NCBI GenBank assembly: GCA_902812465.1
Contig: CADDZE010000012.1
Location: 1-64,000 of the forward strand
Source of the DNA: Acidobacteriota bacterium
GTDB taxonomy: Bacteria > Acidobacteriota > Terriglobia > UBA7540
Direction of reading: 5' to 3'
DNA: 64,000 bases
The translations under genes and the position numbers were made by a program. The first letter of the stretch is position 1. Each line of letters begins with the position of its first letter. This document shows positions 9,026 to 18,385 of the stretch, in pieces. The notes under the pieces are model-generated. The model was not told where the DNA came from, ran no database searches, and saw nothing but the letters and a program-made list of their open reading frames with translations.

Positions 9026-10258
9026 ATGTTCCGTTTGGCCTATCTCGACTGCTCGTCCGGCATCAGCGGTGACATGTTTCTGGGTGCGCTGCTGGATGCT
9101 GGCGTCGGGGCGGAAAACCTCGCCGCCCAACTGCATACCCTTCCCCTGTCGGGGTACGACTGGAAGCACTCGCGCGTCGCCCGTAAAGGCCTGATGGGCA
9201 CGCGGGTGGAAGTGGTGGTGGGCGAACCGCAGCCCCATCGCCACCTGCACCAGATCGAGCAGGCCCTGAAGGCGAGCGGGCTTTCCGAGTGGGTGAAGAC
9301 ACAGGCAATCGCGATTTTCCAACGGCTCGCCAGCGCTGAGGGCTGGTTGCACGGCAAGCCACCCGGCGAGGTCCATTTCCACGAGGTCGGCGCGGTGGAC
9401 GCCATGGTGGACATTGCCGGGGCCTGCATTGGGATGGAACTGCTTGGCCGGCCGGAGCTCGTCTGCTCGCCCCTGAACCTGGGTGCGGGACGGGTGGAGG
9501 CTGCCCACGGATCGCTCCCGGTCCCCGCACCGGCCACCATGGAGCTGCTGAAGGGCGTGCCAGTCTACTCGACTGGCATCGAGGCCGAGTTGGTTACGCC
9601 GACCGGGGCGGCAATCGTCTCGACGCTGGCTGCCCGCTTCGGGCCCTTCCCGGCCATGAAGGTTGAGCGGATTGGCTACGGCGCGGGCGCGCGCGACCTC
9701 GCTGAGCAACCGAACTTGCTGCGGCTGTTTGTGGGAGAACCATCGATGGCCGCCCATCCCGGAGCCTCGACCCCGAGTTCCGGCCTGGTCTCCGTCATCG
9801 AAGCCGATGTGGACGACATGAGTCCCCAAATCTATGGCTACGTCATCGACCGGGCGCTGGCGGCGGGGGCGCTTGACGTTACCTGCACCTCGATCCAGAT
9901 GAAGAAGAACCGTCCCGGCATCGAAATCCGCGTCCTGGCGCCGCCCGATCGGGCCGAAGAGCTGGCCGACCTCCTCTTCCGCGAGACCACCACCATCGGC
10001 GTTCGCATCTACGAAGCACGCCGGAAGTGCCTGGACCGCGAGTGGGTAGCGGTGGAGACCGAATTCGGCCCGGTGCGGGTCAAAGTAGCTCGGGAAAACG
10101 GGCGCGTGCTCAACGTCGCGCCTGAATACGATGACTGCCAGCGTTTAGCGGTGGAACGTTCCGTACCCTTAAAACAAGTTATGCTAGCCGCCCAGTGGGC
10201 ATACCTAAAAAGCCAGGAATCGGCCCCAGGGAGTCGCGGCTCGGTGGGCGGCGGTTGA
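9026..10258 (+). CDS. larC: Nickel-pincer cofactor biosynthesis protein LarC (nickel insertion)
   Basis: LarC is the CTP-dependent cyclometallase that inserts nickel into the pyridinium-3,5-bisthiocarboxylate mononucleotide made by LarB and LarE, giving the cofactor of lactate racemase and related LarA enzymes. The 410-residue protein starts with the family signature YLDCSSGISGDM, contains the His-rich segment PHRHLHQ (about 70-76) and VHFHEVGAVDA (about 116), and ends with the conserved C-terminal domain (QMKKNRPG, TTTIGVR). Here the two parts are one continuous frame; in Lactobacillus plantarum they are joined by a programmed frameshift. No larA, larB or larE is in the window. Confidence 0.9.
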   Translation: MFRLAYLDCSSGISGDMFLGALLDAGVGAENLAAQLHTLPLSGYDWKHSRVARKGLMGTRVEVVVGEPQPHRHLHQIEQALKASGLSEWVKTQAIAIFQRLASAEGWLHGKPPGEVHFHEVGAVDAMVDIAGACIGMELLGRPELVCSPLNLGAGRVEAAHGSLPVPAPATMELLKGVPVYSTGIEAELVTPTGAAIVSTLAARFGPFPAMKVERIGYGAGARDLAEQPNLLRLFVGEPSMAAHPGASTPSSGLVSVIEADVDDMSPQIYGYVIDRALAAGALDVTCTSIQMKKNRPGIEIRVLAPPDRAEELADLLFRETTTIGVRIYEARRKCLDREWVAVETEFGPVRVKVARENGRVLNVAPEYDDCQRLAVERSVPLKQVMLAAQWAYLKSQESAPGSRGSVGGG

Positions 10259-10426
10259 ACGGGACGGACACGTTGAGAAATCTTACAAACAAAGCCGTAA
10301 TGTGCTTCAGCATCAACGCGATATGAAATTGCGGATTTTAACGGATGCTTCCTGCCTAGCCGATCGGTTGAGGTCGGGTGCGCCCGGCGGTGTCGCGGCG
10401 TAGCACTGCTATTCAACGTAAACAAA

Positions 10427-12607
10427 GTGGACAAATTCTACATCACGACGCCTATCTACTATCCCAACGCACGCCCGCACATTGGCTCAGCCTATACCAC
10501 CATCGCGTGCGACGTGCTTGCTCGCTACAAGCGCATGTGTGGCTACGAGGTGGCCTTCCTGACTGGCACGGATGAGCATGGGGAAAAGCTCCAGCGAGCA
10601 GCGGCGTCGGCTGGCTTGCCCGTCGAACAGTTTGTGGTCGAGAAGCGCGAGCTGTTCAAAGAACTGTGGCGGACCCTCGGCCTCGGCGAGTTTCGTTCGG
10701 TTGGCGAGGTATCCCGCGCCCAGGAAGCTGGCCAAACCCCTCCGCCTATCAAGCGGCTGTTTGTCCATACCTCCCAAAATCCGGCCCACGTGAAGTCAGT
10801 ACAGTGGATGATCCGGCAGGCAGACAAAGCAGGCTATATCGAAAAGAAGCGATACGAAGGGCGGTACTGTGTTCACGATGAGCGCTACGTCTCCGATAAC
10901 CCGGAGCCCGTCAACTGCGACATCTGTGGACGGCCGACGGAACTGATCAGCGAAGAGAACTACTTCTTCAGGCTTTCCGCATTCCAGGACCAACTGCTAC
11001 AGCACTACGAAGCCCATCCTGAATTCGTGCAGCCCCCCTACCGGCTGAACGAGGTGAAGAGCTTCGTCCGGAGCGGTCTGCGGGATATTTCGATCAGCCG
11101 GAAGCGGCTGAAATGGGGCATTCCGTGGCCGGACGATCCCGAGCAAGTGGTCTATGTCTGGTACGATGCCTTGACGAGTTACCTCACAGGCATCGGCTTC
11201 GCCGGTGAGGAGCGCAGCGAGGAGTTTGAGCGATACTGGCCCGCCGACGTCCACATGATCGGCAAGGACATCCTCCGTTTCCACGCCGTCTACTGGCCTG
11301 CCTTCCTTTGGGCCGCCGGCTTGCCTCTTCCCAAGGCCATCTTTGCCCACGGCTGGATTTACTACGCGCAGGACAAGATGAGCAAGTCGAAGGGCAACGT
11401 GGTCTATCCCGAACCGATTATCAAGGCATTCGAGGAATTCGGCGCACCCGGCAATGACGTGCTGCGCTATTACCTGCTGCGGGATACGCCGTTTGGCGAG
11501 GATGGGAGTTTTTCGTACGAGGGCCTGATTCAGCGATACAACTCGGACCTGGCAAAAGACCTCGGCAACCTGGCCCACAGAGTGATTAGCATGATTCATC
11601 AGTATTGTGGCGGTGCGGTGCCGGATCGGACGGAGATCTGGGACCGCTGGCACAAATTGGTCGAGGCCACTGGACAGGTACAGGACCAAGCCGCGCTGGC
11701 TGACTGGAACCAGCTACCTCAGAAACTCCTTGGCGAATCAGGACTACGGGACCTTCTCCAGTGCGCTGCCGTCGGGTTGAAGGTCTACCCTTTCCGGTTC
11801 GACAAGTGCGAATTCTCCATACCGCTTGATTATATCTTGGCGCAACTCGTCGCTGATGCCAACAAGTACTTGACGAGGAACGCCCCCTGGAAGCTCGCGG
11901 AGGCAAAGAGCCCTGACAACCTTTGGCAAATCGAGACTACTCTCAGTGCCGCGGCGGAAGTTGTTCGCCTTGTCGCCGTTCTTCTTGCTCCGGTTTTGCC
12001 GGCGAGTGCGGCGCGGCTCTGGCAGCAGCTCGGGTGCGAAGGCCGCATCCAAGACCAGCGAATCGATCAGCTTAGCTGGGGCCAGCTCCAGCCTCGCACG
12101 AAAGTCGGCAAGCCGGAGCCGCTTTTCCCTCGCCTAGACAACGAGAAGATGCTGCACAGGCTGCACGAGCTGGCGGAAGAAGACCGCCTTAGAGACCAGA
12201 AGACGAAGGAGACATCGACCAAAGTGGAAGCGTCCCCTAGGCCGAAGTTTGCGAGTGTCGAATCGCAAGTCTCAACTCCCGGAAGAATTACCATCGAAGA
12301 CTTCGCCAAGGTGGATCTGCGGGCGGGAACCATCGTCTCCGCCGAGCCGATCCCTGGCGCAACGAAGTTGCTGAAGCTGCACGTGGATCTCGGCAGCGAG
12401 GTACGGCAAGTGTGCGCTGGCCTGGCTGAGTACTACCGTCCCGAGGAGCTGCTGGGCCGCAAAATTGTGCTAGTGGCCAACCTGGAACCCCGCAAACTGC
12501 GCGGCGTGGAATCGAACGGCATGCTGCTGGCGGCCACCGGTGCGGATGGCCGCCCGGTGCTGGCCACCTTCAGCGAGGAGGTGCCGAACGGAGCGAGGCT
12601 GAAGTGA
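10427..12607 (+). CDS. metG: Methionyl-tRNA synthetase
   Basis: This class I aminoacyl-tRNA synthetase of 726 residues charges tRNA-Met and initiator tRNA in the cytoplasm. The HIGH motif appears as HIGS (18-21) and KMSKS is intact (317-321). Only one zinc knuckle is clear (VNCDICGR); the first knuckle is reduced to YCVHDE. An anticodon-binding helical domain follows, and the last 100 residues form a Trbp111-like tRNA-binding domain (DLRAGTIVSAEPIPGATK). The start is GTG, directly followed by DKFYITTPIYY. It overlaps the upstream-extended tatD frame by four bases, so metG and tatD may be transcribed together. Confidence 0.95.
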   Translation: MDKFYITTPIYYPNARPHIGSAYTTIACDVLARYKRMCGYEVAFLTGTDEHGEKLQRAAASAGLPVEQFVVEKRELFKELWRTLGLGEFRSVGEVSRAQEAGQTPPPIKRLFVHTSQNPAHVKSVQWMIRQADKAGYIEKKRYEGRYCVHDERYVSDNPEPVNCDICGRPTELISEENYFFRLSAFQDQLLQHYEAHPEFVQPPYRLNEVKSFVRSGLRDISISRKRLKWGIPWPDDPEQVVYVWYDALTSYLTGIGFAGEERSEEFERYWPADVHMIGKDILRFHAVYWPAFLWAAGLPLPKAIFAHGWIYYAQDKMSKSKGNVVYPEPIIKAFEEFGAPGNDVLRYYLLRDTPFGEDGSFSYEGLIQRYNSDLAKDLGNLAHRVISMIHQYCGGAVPDRTEIWDRWHKLVEATGQVQDQAALADWNQLPQKLLGESGLRDLLQCAAVGLKVYPFRFDKCEFSIPLDYILAQLVADANKYLTRNAPWKLAEAKSPDNLWQIETTLSAAAEVVRLVAVLLAPVLPASAARLWQQLGCEGRIQDQRIDQLSWGQLQPRTKVGKPEPLFPRLDNEKMLHRLHELAEEDRLRDQKTKETSTKVEASPRPKFASVESQVSTPGRITIEDFAKVDLRAGTIVSAEPIPGATKLLKLHVDLGSEVRQVCAGLAEYYRPEELLGRKIVLVANLEPRKLRGVESNGMLLAATGADGRPVLATFSEEVPNGARLK

Positions 12608-12747
12608 TGGCGGGATGGGGTCTGCGGGTCATGGTGCTGATTCCGCGGCTGCGCCTTTCCGCTGGGAGCTCCTGTTCCCAGCAACAAACCGTTGCCCGCC
12701 CTGCTGCTGCCTTGCGCGGGGCAGAAGCTTGCATCACCGTGAACGCG

Positions 12748-13569
12748 ATGTACGTTGATTCCCACGCTCACCTGGAAGGCCCCGAGTACGATGCTGACCG
12801 CGCGGCCGTCCTCGAGCGAGCCCGCGATGCCGGGGTGCGCTACCTTTTGCTAATCGGCGGAGCAAGGGGCCCGGAGACGCTGGGTGCGGCCGTGGCAGCC
12901 GCGGATGCCAACCCAGTTGCCGGCGGTGGCCAGTGGATCTATGCCAGCGAGGGGATTCATCCCCATGAAGCATCGAGAGCAGATGCATCGCACTACGATA
13001 TATTGCGCCGGCTGGCCCGGCACCCGCGGTTTTTGGCCATCGGCGAAATCGGGCTTGACTACCACTATGACCATTCACCACGCGGCGTCCAGCGTGAAGT
13101 TTTCATCCGGCAGCTCGAGCTGGCGCGGGAGCTCCGCCTGCCGGTGATCATTCACTGCCGCGAGGCGTGGGCGGACCTGCGGGCGATTATCGCCGAGCAT
13201 TGGCAGAGCTCCGGCCTTGGCGGCATCTTGCATTGTTTCAGCGGCACCCGGGACGATGCGTTTGCGCTGATGGATTGCGGCTTTCTCGTCTCTTTTGCCG
13301 GCAACATTACGTTCAAGAAGGCCGACGCTCTGCGGAGCGTAGCGAGCCAGATCCCTCTCGACCGGCTGCTGACCGAAAGCGACTCTCCGTACCTGGCGCC
13401 GGTCCCGCACCGCGGGAAGCGCAATGAACCGGCCTTCGTTCGCGAGACCGCGCGCGCCCTGGCTGAACTCCGTGGCGTGGATGAGGCGGAGCTGGGGAGG
13501 CAGGCGGTCGAGAACTTTAAAGGGTTCTTTCGCCTGCCGGAAGGGCGCTCACTCAGCCCTTCGCGTTGA
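12748..13569 (+). CDS. TatD family metal-dependent hydrolase/DNase
   Basis: This TIM-barrel nuclease of 273 residues belongs to the TatD/YcfH family, whose members act as 3'-5' exonucleases or DNA repair enzymes. Metal ligands are visible: HAH near the N-terminus (VDSHAHL), Glu in GEIGLDYH, His in VIIHCREA, His in LHCFSG and Asp in ESDSPYLAP. The ATG at 12748 starts right at MYVDSHAH as in the family; the longer frame from 12604 would add 48 residues with no similarity. It follows metG, a common pairing in bacteria. Its 3' end overlaps the end of the convergent small HMA-like gene by 17 bases. Confidence 0.88.
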   Translation: MYVDSHAHLEGPEYDADRAAVLERARDAGVRYLLLIGGARGPETLGAAVAAADANPVAGGGQWIYASEGIHPHEASRADASHYDILRRLARHPRFLAIGEIGLDYHYDHSPRGVQREVFIRQLELARELRLPVIIHCREAWADLRAIIAEHWQSSGLGGILHCFSGTRDDAFALMDCGFLVSFAGNITFKKADALRSVASQIPLDRLLTESDSPYLAPVPHRGKRNEPAFVRETARALAELRGVDEAELGRQAVENFKGFFRLPEGRSLSPSR

Positions 13570-13855
13570 CGGGTGAGAGTCCCTCGACTGGCCAGGCGAA
13601 ATCCTTGAACTCCCCGGTATGGTCGAAGCCGCCCGGGGGGATCGGCTGCAAGGGCGCGGCGGGAATGCCGGCCTTGCGCACGGCGGAGAGCACTTCCGCC
13701 TCGTGGAGGCGCGAGGCGTCGTATTCCACGAGGAGGTGGTCGCCGTCGACGTCCAGGCTGCGGATGCCGTAGACGGTGGAAAGGTTTCCCAGGCGAGCGT
13801 AGTCCTTCATGTCGAGCGGGCGCGTTAGCCGGTAACGCGTCAACAGGAACGTCAT
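13553..13855 (-). CDS. Cysteine-free HMA-like small protein next to copA
   Basis: This protein of about 100 residues is encoded just downstream of the copper ATPase on the same strand. Residues 25-68 (GIRSLDVDGDHLLVEYDASRL with AVRKAGI) follow the beta-alpha-beta pattern of the second half of a heavy-metal-associated domain, but the CxxC metal site is absent and the protein has no Cys at all. The ATG at 13855 has GGAGG nine bases upstream and is preferred to a start at 13942. It may be a degenerate copper-chaperone fold used for regulation or protein contact. The HMA relationship is an inference from pattern only. Confidence 0.6.
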   Translation of the reverse strand: MTFLLTRYRLTRPLDMKDYARLGNLSTVYGIRSLDVDGDHLLVEYDASRLHEAEVLSAVRKAGIPAAPLQPIPPGGFDHTGEFKDFAWPVEGLSPVNAKG

Positions 13856-13967
13856 GGCGCAAGCCTCCGAACAACAGATGATATACCACGCCGCGCCGAG
13901 CGGGCCGGCGACGCGTGCTATTTGCTGGTTCATGCCAAGCACGTTTCGAGCGGCCTATCGCCTTTAC

Positions 13968-16433
13968 TTAAAGCGGCAGGTGCCGGAGGCGGAGTGCGTT
14001 AGCGATGACCGAAACGGAGCTGAAAGTCATGGCCGCGCTAGCCACCACCGGGCTCAGCAGCAGCCCGAACCACGGATAGAGGACGCCGGCCGCCAGCGGA
14101 ATAGCCAGCGAGTTGTAGAGGAAGGCGAGGAAAAGGTTCTGCCGGATGTTGCGCATCGTGGCGCGGCTGAGGCGGCGGGCCCGAGCGATACCGCGCAGGT
14201 CGCCTTTTACCAGAGTGATACTCGCACTCTGCATCGCTACGTCGGTCCCCGTGCCCATGGCGATGCCCACGTCGGCCTGAGCGAGCGCCGGGGCATCGTT
14301 GATGCCATCGCCCGCCATGGCCACCTTGTGCCCCTGCGATTGCAACCGCTTGACGAACTCCCTTTTATCCTGGGGCAGTACTTCCGCCACCACTTCGTCC
14401 AAGCCGAGCTCGCGGCCCACGGCCTCGGCGGTGGCGCGATGGTCGCCGGTAAGCATGACGATCCTCACACCATCGCTGCGCAGCATGGCGATGGCCTCGC
14501 GGGTGGATTCCTTGACCGGATCAGAAACGCCCAGCAGGCCGGCGAGGGTTCCGTCCACGGCCACCAGCATCACGGTGTAGCCCTCGCGGTGCAGGTCGTC
14601 GGCTCGCGCTGCCCACTCCGCCAAGGCGGTGCCCGCACCGATCTCCTCGCACAGCCTGGCATTGCCGACAGCCACGGTGTGCCCGTCCACCTGCCCCAGG
14701 ACGCCTTTCCCTGCGAACGATCGGAAGCCTGTCGGGTCGGACAAACGGAGATTCCTCTCCTGCGCCGCTGCCACAACAGCGGCCGCCAGGGGATGTTCGC
14801 TGGCACGCTCGATGCTGGCGGCCAGGCGCAAAACCTCCGCCTTCTCCCAGCCCGGGGCAGCCACGAGTTGGGTCAAGCGCGGTTTGCCCTCCGTGAGCGT
14901 TCCGGTCTTGTCCACCACCAGCGTGTCCACCTTCTCCAGGGCCTCGAGGGCTTCGGCGTTCCTGATCAACACGCCGGCAGTAGCGCCGCGCCCTGTTCCC
15001 ACCATGATGGACATGGGGGTGGCGAGCCCCAGCGCGCAAGGACAGGCGATGATGAGCACCGTCACAGCGCTCAGGAGCGCGTGCGCCAGGCGCGGGCTGG
15101 GACCAAACAGGGCCCAGGCCACGAACGTGACCGCGGCGATGGCAATAACCGCTGGCACGAACCAGCTGGCCACCCTGTCGGCCAGGCGCTGAATAGGTGC
15201 TCGGCTACGCTGGGCCTCGCTCACCAGGTGCACGATCTGCGCCAGCAGCGTCTCATGACCTACGCGCGTGGCCTCCATCACCAGGCTTCCGGTCGTGTTG
15301 ACCGTGCCGCCGATCAGCCGGCTGCCAGGCTCCTTTTCCACCGGATTGGGCTCGCCGGTGACCATGGATTCATCCACGTAGCTCGACCCTTCCAATACCA
15401 CACCGTCCACCGGAATTTTCTCCCCAGGGCGCACGCGCAGCCGGTCGCCCGGTGCGACGCGCTCCAGCGGAATGTCCTCTTCGCTGCCGTCCTTGGCGAT
15501 GCGCCGGGCCGTCTTGGGAGCGAGCGCCAACAATGCTCGGATGGCGCTCGAGGTGCGGCTGCGCGCTCGCAGCTCCAGCACCTGGCCCAGCAGCACCAAC
15601 GTGGTGATGGCTGCTGCCGCCTCGAAGTAGACAGGCACTTGGCCGCTCGTGTCCCGAAAAGTCTGGGGAAACCGGTCGGGAAAGAGGGCGGCCGCCAGGC
15701 TGTAAACGTAGGCGGTGCCCGTCCCCAAGGCGATCAGAGTGAACATGTTCGGGCTGCGGTTCATCAGGGAGGCCCAGGCGCGCTCGAAGAACGGCCATCC
15801 ACCCCAAAGGACTACCGGCGTGGCCAGTGCAAGTTGTGCCAGCACCCGAGTGTGGCCGCTGAGCCTGTCGGCCGCCGACCACATCGCCGCCATGCCCAGC
15901 AAAACCATGGGCGCTGTCAGCAGAAGGCTTGCCCAGAAGCGGCGCGTCATCCCGGTCAGCTCAGGATTGGGCTCCTCATCAGGCGAGACGGTTCGCGGTT
16001 CAAGGGCCATCCCGCAAATAGGACAGGCCCCCGGCTGCGCGCGCACCACTTCGGGATGCATGGGACAGACGTATTCGGTTCGGAGGACGGTCAGGCTGGG
16101 CTCAAGCGCCATGCCACACTTCGGACAGGCACCCGGGCCGGTGGCGAGCACATCGGGATCCATCGGGCAGAAATAGGTGCCTTCCTGGGCTGCCGATGCG
16201 GGAGTGTGGCCGGGGGCCGGGGCAACTCGAGCACTACCTGCGCGCTCGGTTGTCCAATACTTCGATGGCTCGGCACGAAACCTCTCCAGGCATCCCTTGC
16301 CACAGAAGTAGTAGGTGCGGTCGTTGTGCTGGAAGTGCAGCGCCTTTTCCCGCTGCACTTGCATGCCACAAACGGGGTCTTGGGCGGATGTTCCCACAGG
16401 CAGCGGCGCTTTAGCGTTTCTCGACACGTCCAC
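13968..16433 (-). CDS. copA: Copper-translocating P1B-type ATPase with YHS and two HMBD domains
   Basis: This 821-residue inner-membrane pump exports copper or a related soft metal using ATP. Instead of the usual N-terminal HMA domains it carries a YHS domain (19-58, DPVCGM and CGKGC) and two heavy-metal-binding domains of the CPM type (87-112 and 121-146, each YxCPM...CPxCGMAL). The pump core is intact: CPC in the sixth helix (ACPCALG, about 463), the phosphorylated Asp in DKTGTLT (about 506), the HP motif in SEHPLAA and GDGINDAPA (about 707). The start is GTG. The small HMA-like gene downstream is probably in the same unit. Copper is likely, but silver or another metal cannot be ruled out. 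Confidence 0.92.
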   Translation of the reverse strand: MDVSRNAKAPLPVGTSAQDPVCGMQVQREKALHFQHNDRTYYFCGKGCLERFRAEPSKYWTTERAGSARVAPAPGHTPASAAQEGTYFCPMDPDVLATGPGACPKCGMALEPSLTVLRTEYVCPMHPEVVRAQPGACPICGMALEPRTVSPDEEPNPELTGMTRRFWASLLLTAPMVLLGMAAMWSAADRLSGHTRVLAQLALATPVVLWGGWPFFERAWASLMNRSPNMFTLIALGTGTAYVYSLAAALFPDRFPQTFRDTSGQVPVYFEAAAAITTLVLLGQVLELRARSRTSSAIRALLALAPKTARRIAKDGSEEDIPLERVAPGDRLRVRPGEKIPVDGVVLEGSSYVDESMVTGEPNPVEKEPGSRLIGGTVNTTGSLVMEATRVGHETLLAQIVHLVSEAQRSRAPIQRLADRVASWFVPAVIAIAAVTFVAWALFGPSPRLAHALLSAVTVLIIACPCALGLATPMSIMVGTGRGATAGVLIRNAEALEALEKVDTLVVDKTGTLTEGKPRLTQLVAAPGWEKAEVLRLAASIERASEHPLAAAVVAAAQERNLRLSDPTGFRSFAGKGVLGQVDGHTVAVGNARLCEEIGAGTALAEWAARADDLHREGYTVMLVAVDGTLAGLLGVSDPVKESTREAIAMLRSDGVRIVMLTGDHRATAEAVGRELGLDEVVAEVLPQDKREFVKRLQSQGHKVAMAGDGINDAPALAQADVGIAMGTGTDVAMQSASITLVKGDLRGIARARRLSRATMRNIRQNLFLAFLYNSLAIPLAAGVLYPWFGLLLSPVVASAAMTFSSVSVIANALRLRHLPL

Positions 16434-16636
16434 CTAGTAGGGATGAATCTCTTTCAACCTCAGTTCCCATATAACCGCAGGCGGCGCAACCCGCAAGGGG
16501 ACCCAGCAACTTTGCCGGGTCCGGCGTGTTGTAAGTATAGCGGTGGTGTGCTCGGGAGCCAGTGGGCGGCCATAAGCGCGGCGCGTTGTGGTATGGTGAG
16601 GGGCGCGCTCATGGAAGCAGGAGAGGGGAGCGGACT

Positions 16637-17689
16637 TTGGCAAAAGGCGTAGCCCCGGGCTGGGAAGGCGTGCACGCCCATTGGCGCGGGCTGCCGTATG
16701 CTCTGCTGGTCCTGTCATGGGTAGCACCTATCGGGGTGGCTCAGGATTGTGACCTCCCGGACGAGTGTTTCGACCGGTTTCTCATCGAGCCCCGCGGCTT
16801 CACTGCCTACGAAGACTTCTCCCTCAGCACGGACTCCTTCGGACAACTCTTCCGCTTTGATACCAACCTCGGCTACGACTTCAACCGCCACTTTAGCGCG
16901 GATGCCGGTATCCCGCTCTATATCGCTCACGACACCCGGCCGCCCACAGACTTCAGCGCTTTCAAAAGGACGGGAGGCGGCCCCGGCGACGCCTATATCG
17001 ACTTGCGCTTCACGCTCCCGCTTTCCAGCTTCACATTTACCTCGATATTAACAGGGACTGCCCCCACCGGCAGGAAGTCAGCAGGGTTGAGTACGGGGCG
17101 GGCGACCTTCAGCTGGGATAACCGCTTGGAGCGCGATGTGGCGGCGTTTCACCTGTTTGGTGCGGTAGGGGTAGCCAATAGTATTTACGACACGACATAT
17201 TTTGTTCGCCCATTTACAACCTTGGGCTTTGTGACCCACTTGGAGGCGGGCGGCCTATATCGGGTGCGTGGCTCGCTGTCAGTCGGTGTTTCACCCTACG
17301 CGGACCTTACGTCCGGCCAGCAGAAGCTATTCAGCCGGCTGCTGTCGGTTGGCGGACGGCCCCAGACAGCTCCTCCGCCCTCGCACGAGCCACCGAATGC
17401 TCCGCCCGGATTGCCACCTCCGTCTTTCTTCGCCACCTGTACCGGCGCCACCGCCTTCGCTTGCGCTGCCGAAACGGTCGGGTCAGCCGCCCTGACCCGC
17501 GATTATGGCGGTACGGCCTGGGCCATGTGGAGCGCCACACGCGAACTAACCTTCCGCGCCGCCTATACGCGAAGTGTCGGCTATAACTTTAACACCTTCT
17601 CGGCGGGTGTCACTGTGAGACTTGAGCCGTTGTTCCACAAGGCCGGAGGGGCGCTCATCCATCGCGGAAGAGACGCAACCGGTGACTAG
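16637..17689 (+). CDS. Predicted outer-membrane beta-barrel protein
   Basis: This secreted protein of 350 residues has a signal peptide (hydrophobic LPYALLVLSWVAPIGVAQ) followed by alternating hydrophobic strands ending in an aromatic-rich C-terminus (FNTFSAGVTVRLEPLF), a pattern expected of an outer-membrane barrel. A Pro/Ser-rich insertion lies around residues 240-265 and a Cys-containing loop (ATCTGATAFACAAE) follows it. I chose the TTG at 16637 because GGGGAG ends six bases upstream; the frame is open to a GTG at 16562. It diverges from copA, so a role in metal handling is possible, but no motif supports it. Its last bases overlap the convergent thioredoxin gene. Confidence 0.7.
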   Translation: MAKGVAPGWEGVHAHWRGLPYALLVLSWVAPIGVAQDCDLPDECFDRFLIEPRGFTAYEDFSLSTDSFGQLFRFDTNLGYDFNRHFSADAGIPLYIAHDTRPPTDFSAFKRTGGGPGDAYIDLRFTLPLSSFTFTSILTGTAPTGRKSAGLSTGRATFSWDNRLERDVAAFHLFGAVGVANSIYDTTYFVRPFTTLGFVTHLEAGGLYRVRGSLSVGVSPYADLTSGQQKLFSRLLSVGGRPQTAPPPSHEPPNAPPGLPPPSFFATCTGATAFACAAETVGSAALTRDYGGTAWAMWSATRELTFRAAYTRSVGYNFNTFSAGVTVRLEPLFHKAGGALIHRGRDATGD

Positions 17690-18279
17690 GGGCTTCCGCT
17701 GCGGCGAAATCGACGGCTCAGAAGCCTTGGCCACGCTCGTGCCCGCTCCCCCGCATGGGCCAATTCTTCAACGAATTCCGCTATGCGCGGATCGTCCCAG
17801 TCGATGGCGCCAATGATCTTCTCAGCTACCCGCCCTTGCCGGTCAAGGATGTAGGTCTCGGGGAACTTGTAGGTGCCGTAGCGGCCGGCAAGGCGCTGGT
17901 CCGGGTCGCGTCCAACGGGATAAGAAATGCGGTAGCGGCCCACGAAATCTCTCAGCGCTGTTTCGTCTTGGTCCACGCTCACTCCGAGCACAGCAACGTC
18001 TTGGCTCCGCATCCTTTCGGCGAAACGCTCAAGGCTGGGTGCCTCCTCGACGCAGGGCGGACACCAGGTAGCCCAGAAGTTGAGCACCACGACCTGACCA
18101 CGATGGCGCTCCAGCGTCAGCCAGTCAGCAGTCAGCGTCGGGATGTTGAAGTCCCACGCTGCGTCACCGACCTCAAGCGGGTGAGTACTCGTGGGGTGAG
18201 CGACCGCCAGAACAACCGCGACGGCGGCGGCCGCCAGGATCAAAACCAGGAGTGCATTTCGCTTTCCCGCAGCGCCCAC
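17686..18279 (-). CDS. TlpA/ResA-like membrane-anchored thiol-disulfide oxidoreductase
   Basis: This 197-residue protein has a single N-terminal membrane anchor (residues about 8-27) and a periplasmic thioredoxin-fold domain with the active site WCPPC (Cys73 and Cys76) within NFWATWCPPC. The cis-Pro region (YKFPETYILD) is intact. Proteins of this type reduce disulfides in the periplasm, for example in cytochrome c maturation, though no ccm gene is nearby. It overlaps the end of the convergent barrel gene by four bases and is divergent from the glycosyltransferase, sharing a promoter region of about 100 bases. Confidence 0.88.
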   Translation of the reverse strand: MGAAGKRNALLVLILAAAAVAVVLAVAHPTSTHPLEVGDAAWDFNIPTLTADWLTLERHRGQVVVLNFWATWCPPCVEEAPSLERFAERMRSQDVAVLGVSVDQDETALRDFVGRYRISYPVGRDPDQRLAGRYGTYKFPETYILDRQGRVAEKIIGAIDWDDPRIAEFVEELAHAGERARAWPRLLSRRFRRSGSP

Positions 18280-18314
18280 GGAATCTTCCTACCATAGTAC
18301 CACTCAACTGTGGG

Positions 18315-18320
18315 TATAAT
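18315..18320 (+). promoter_or_regulatory. Candidate -10 hexamer upstream of the glycosyltransferase
   Basis: A perfect TATAAT lies 66 bases before the preferred GTG start at 18386. No convincing -35 is visible at the expected distance. If used, transcription would begin near 18327, which makes the TTG at 18326 an unlikely start codon. Confidence 0.3.
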
Positions 18321-18385
18321 GAGGGTTGGATTCGGTTCGTTCCCAGCATGCCAGCCACCTTTCTTCCTCTGGTCAGGATGTCCGG

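Noticed and set aside
9026-10258. A frameshift joining LarC1 and LarC2 as in lactobacilli
   Set aside because: The gene is a single continuous frame here.
13854-16652. A 932-residue plus-strand open frame
   Set aside because: It is the exact antisense of copA and has a low-complexity, His/Gly/Arg-rich composition typical of shadow frames in GC-rich DNA.
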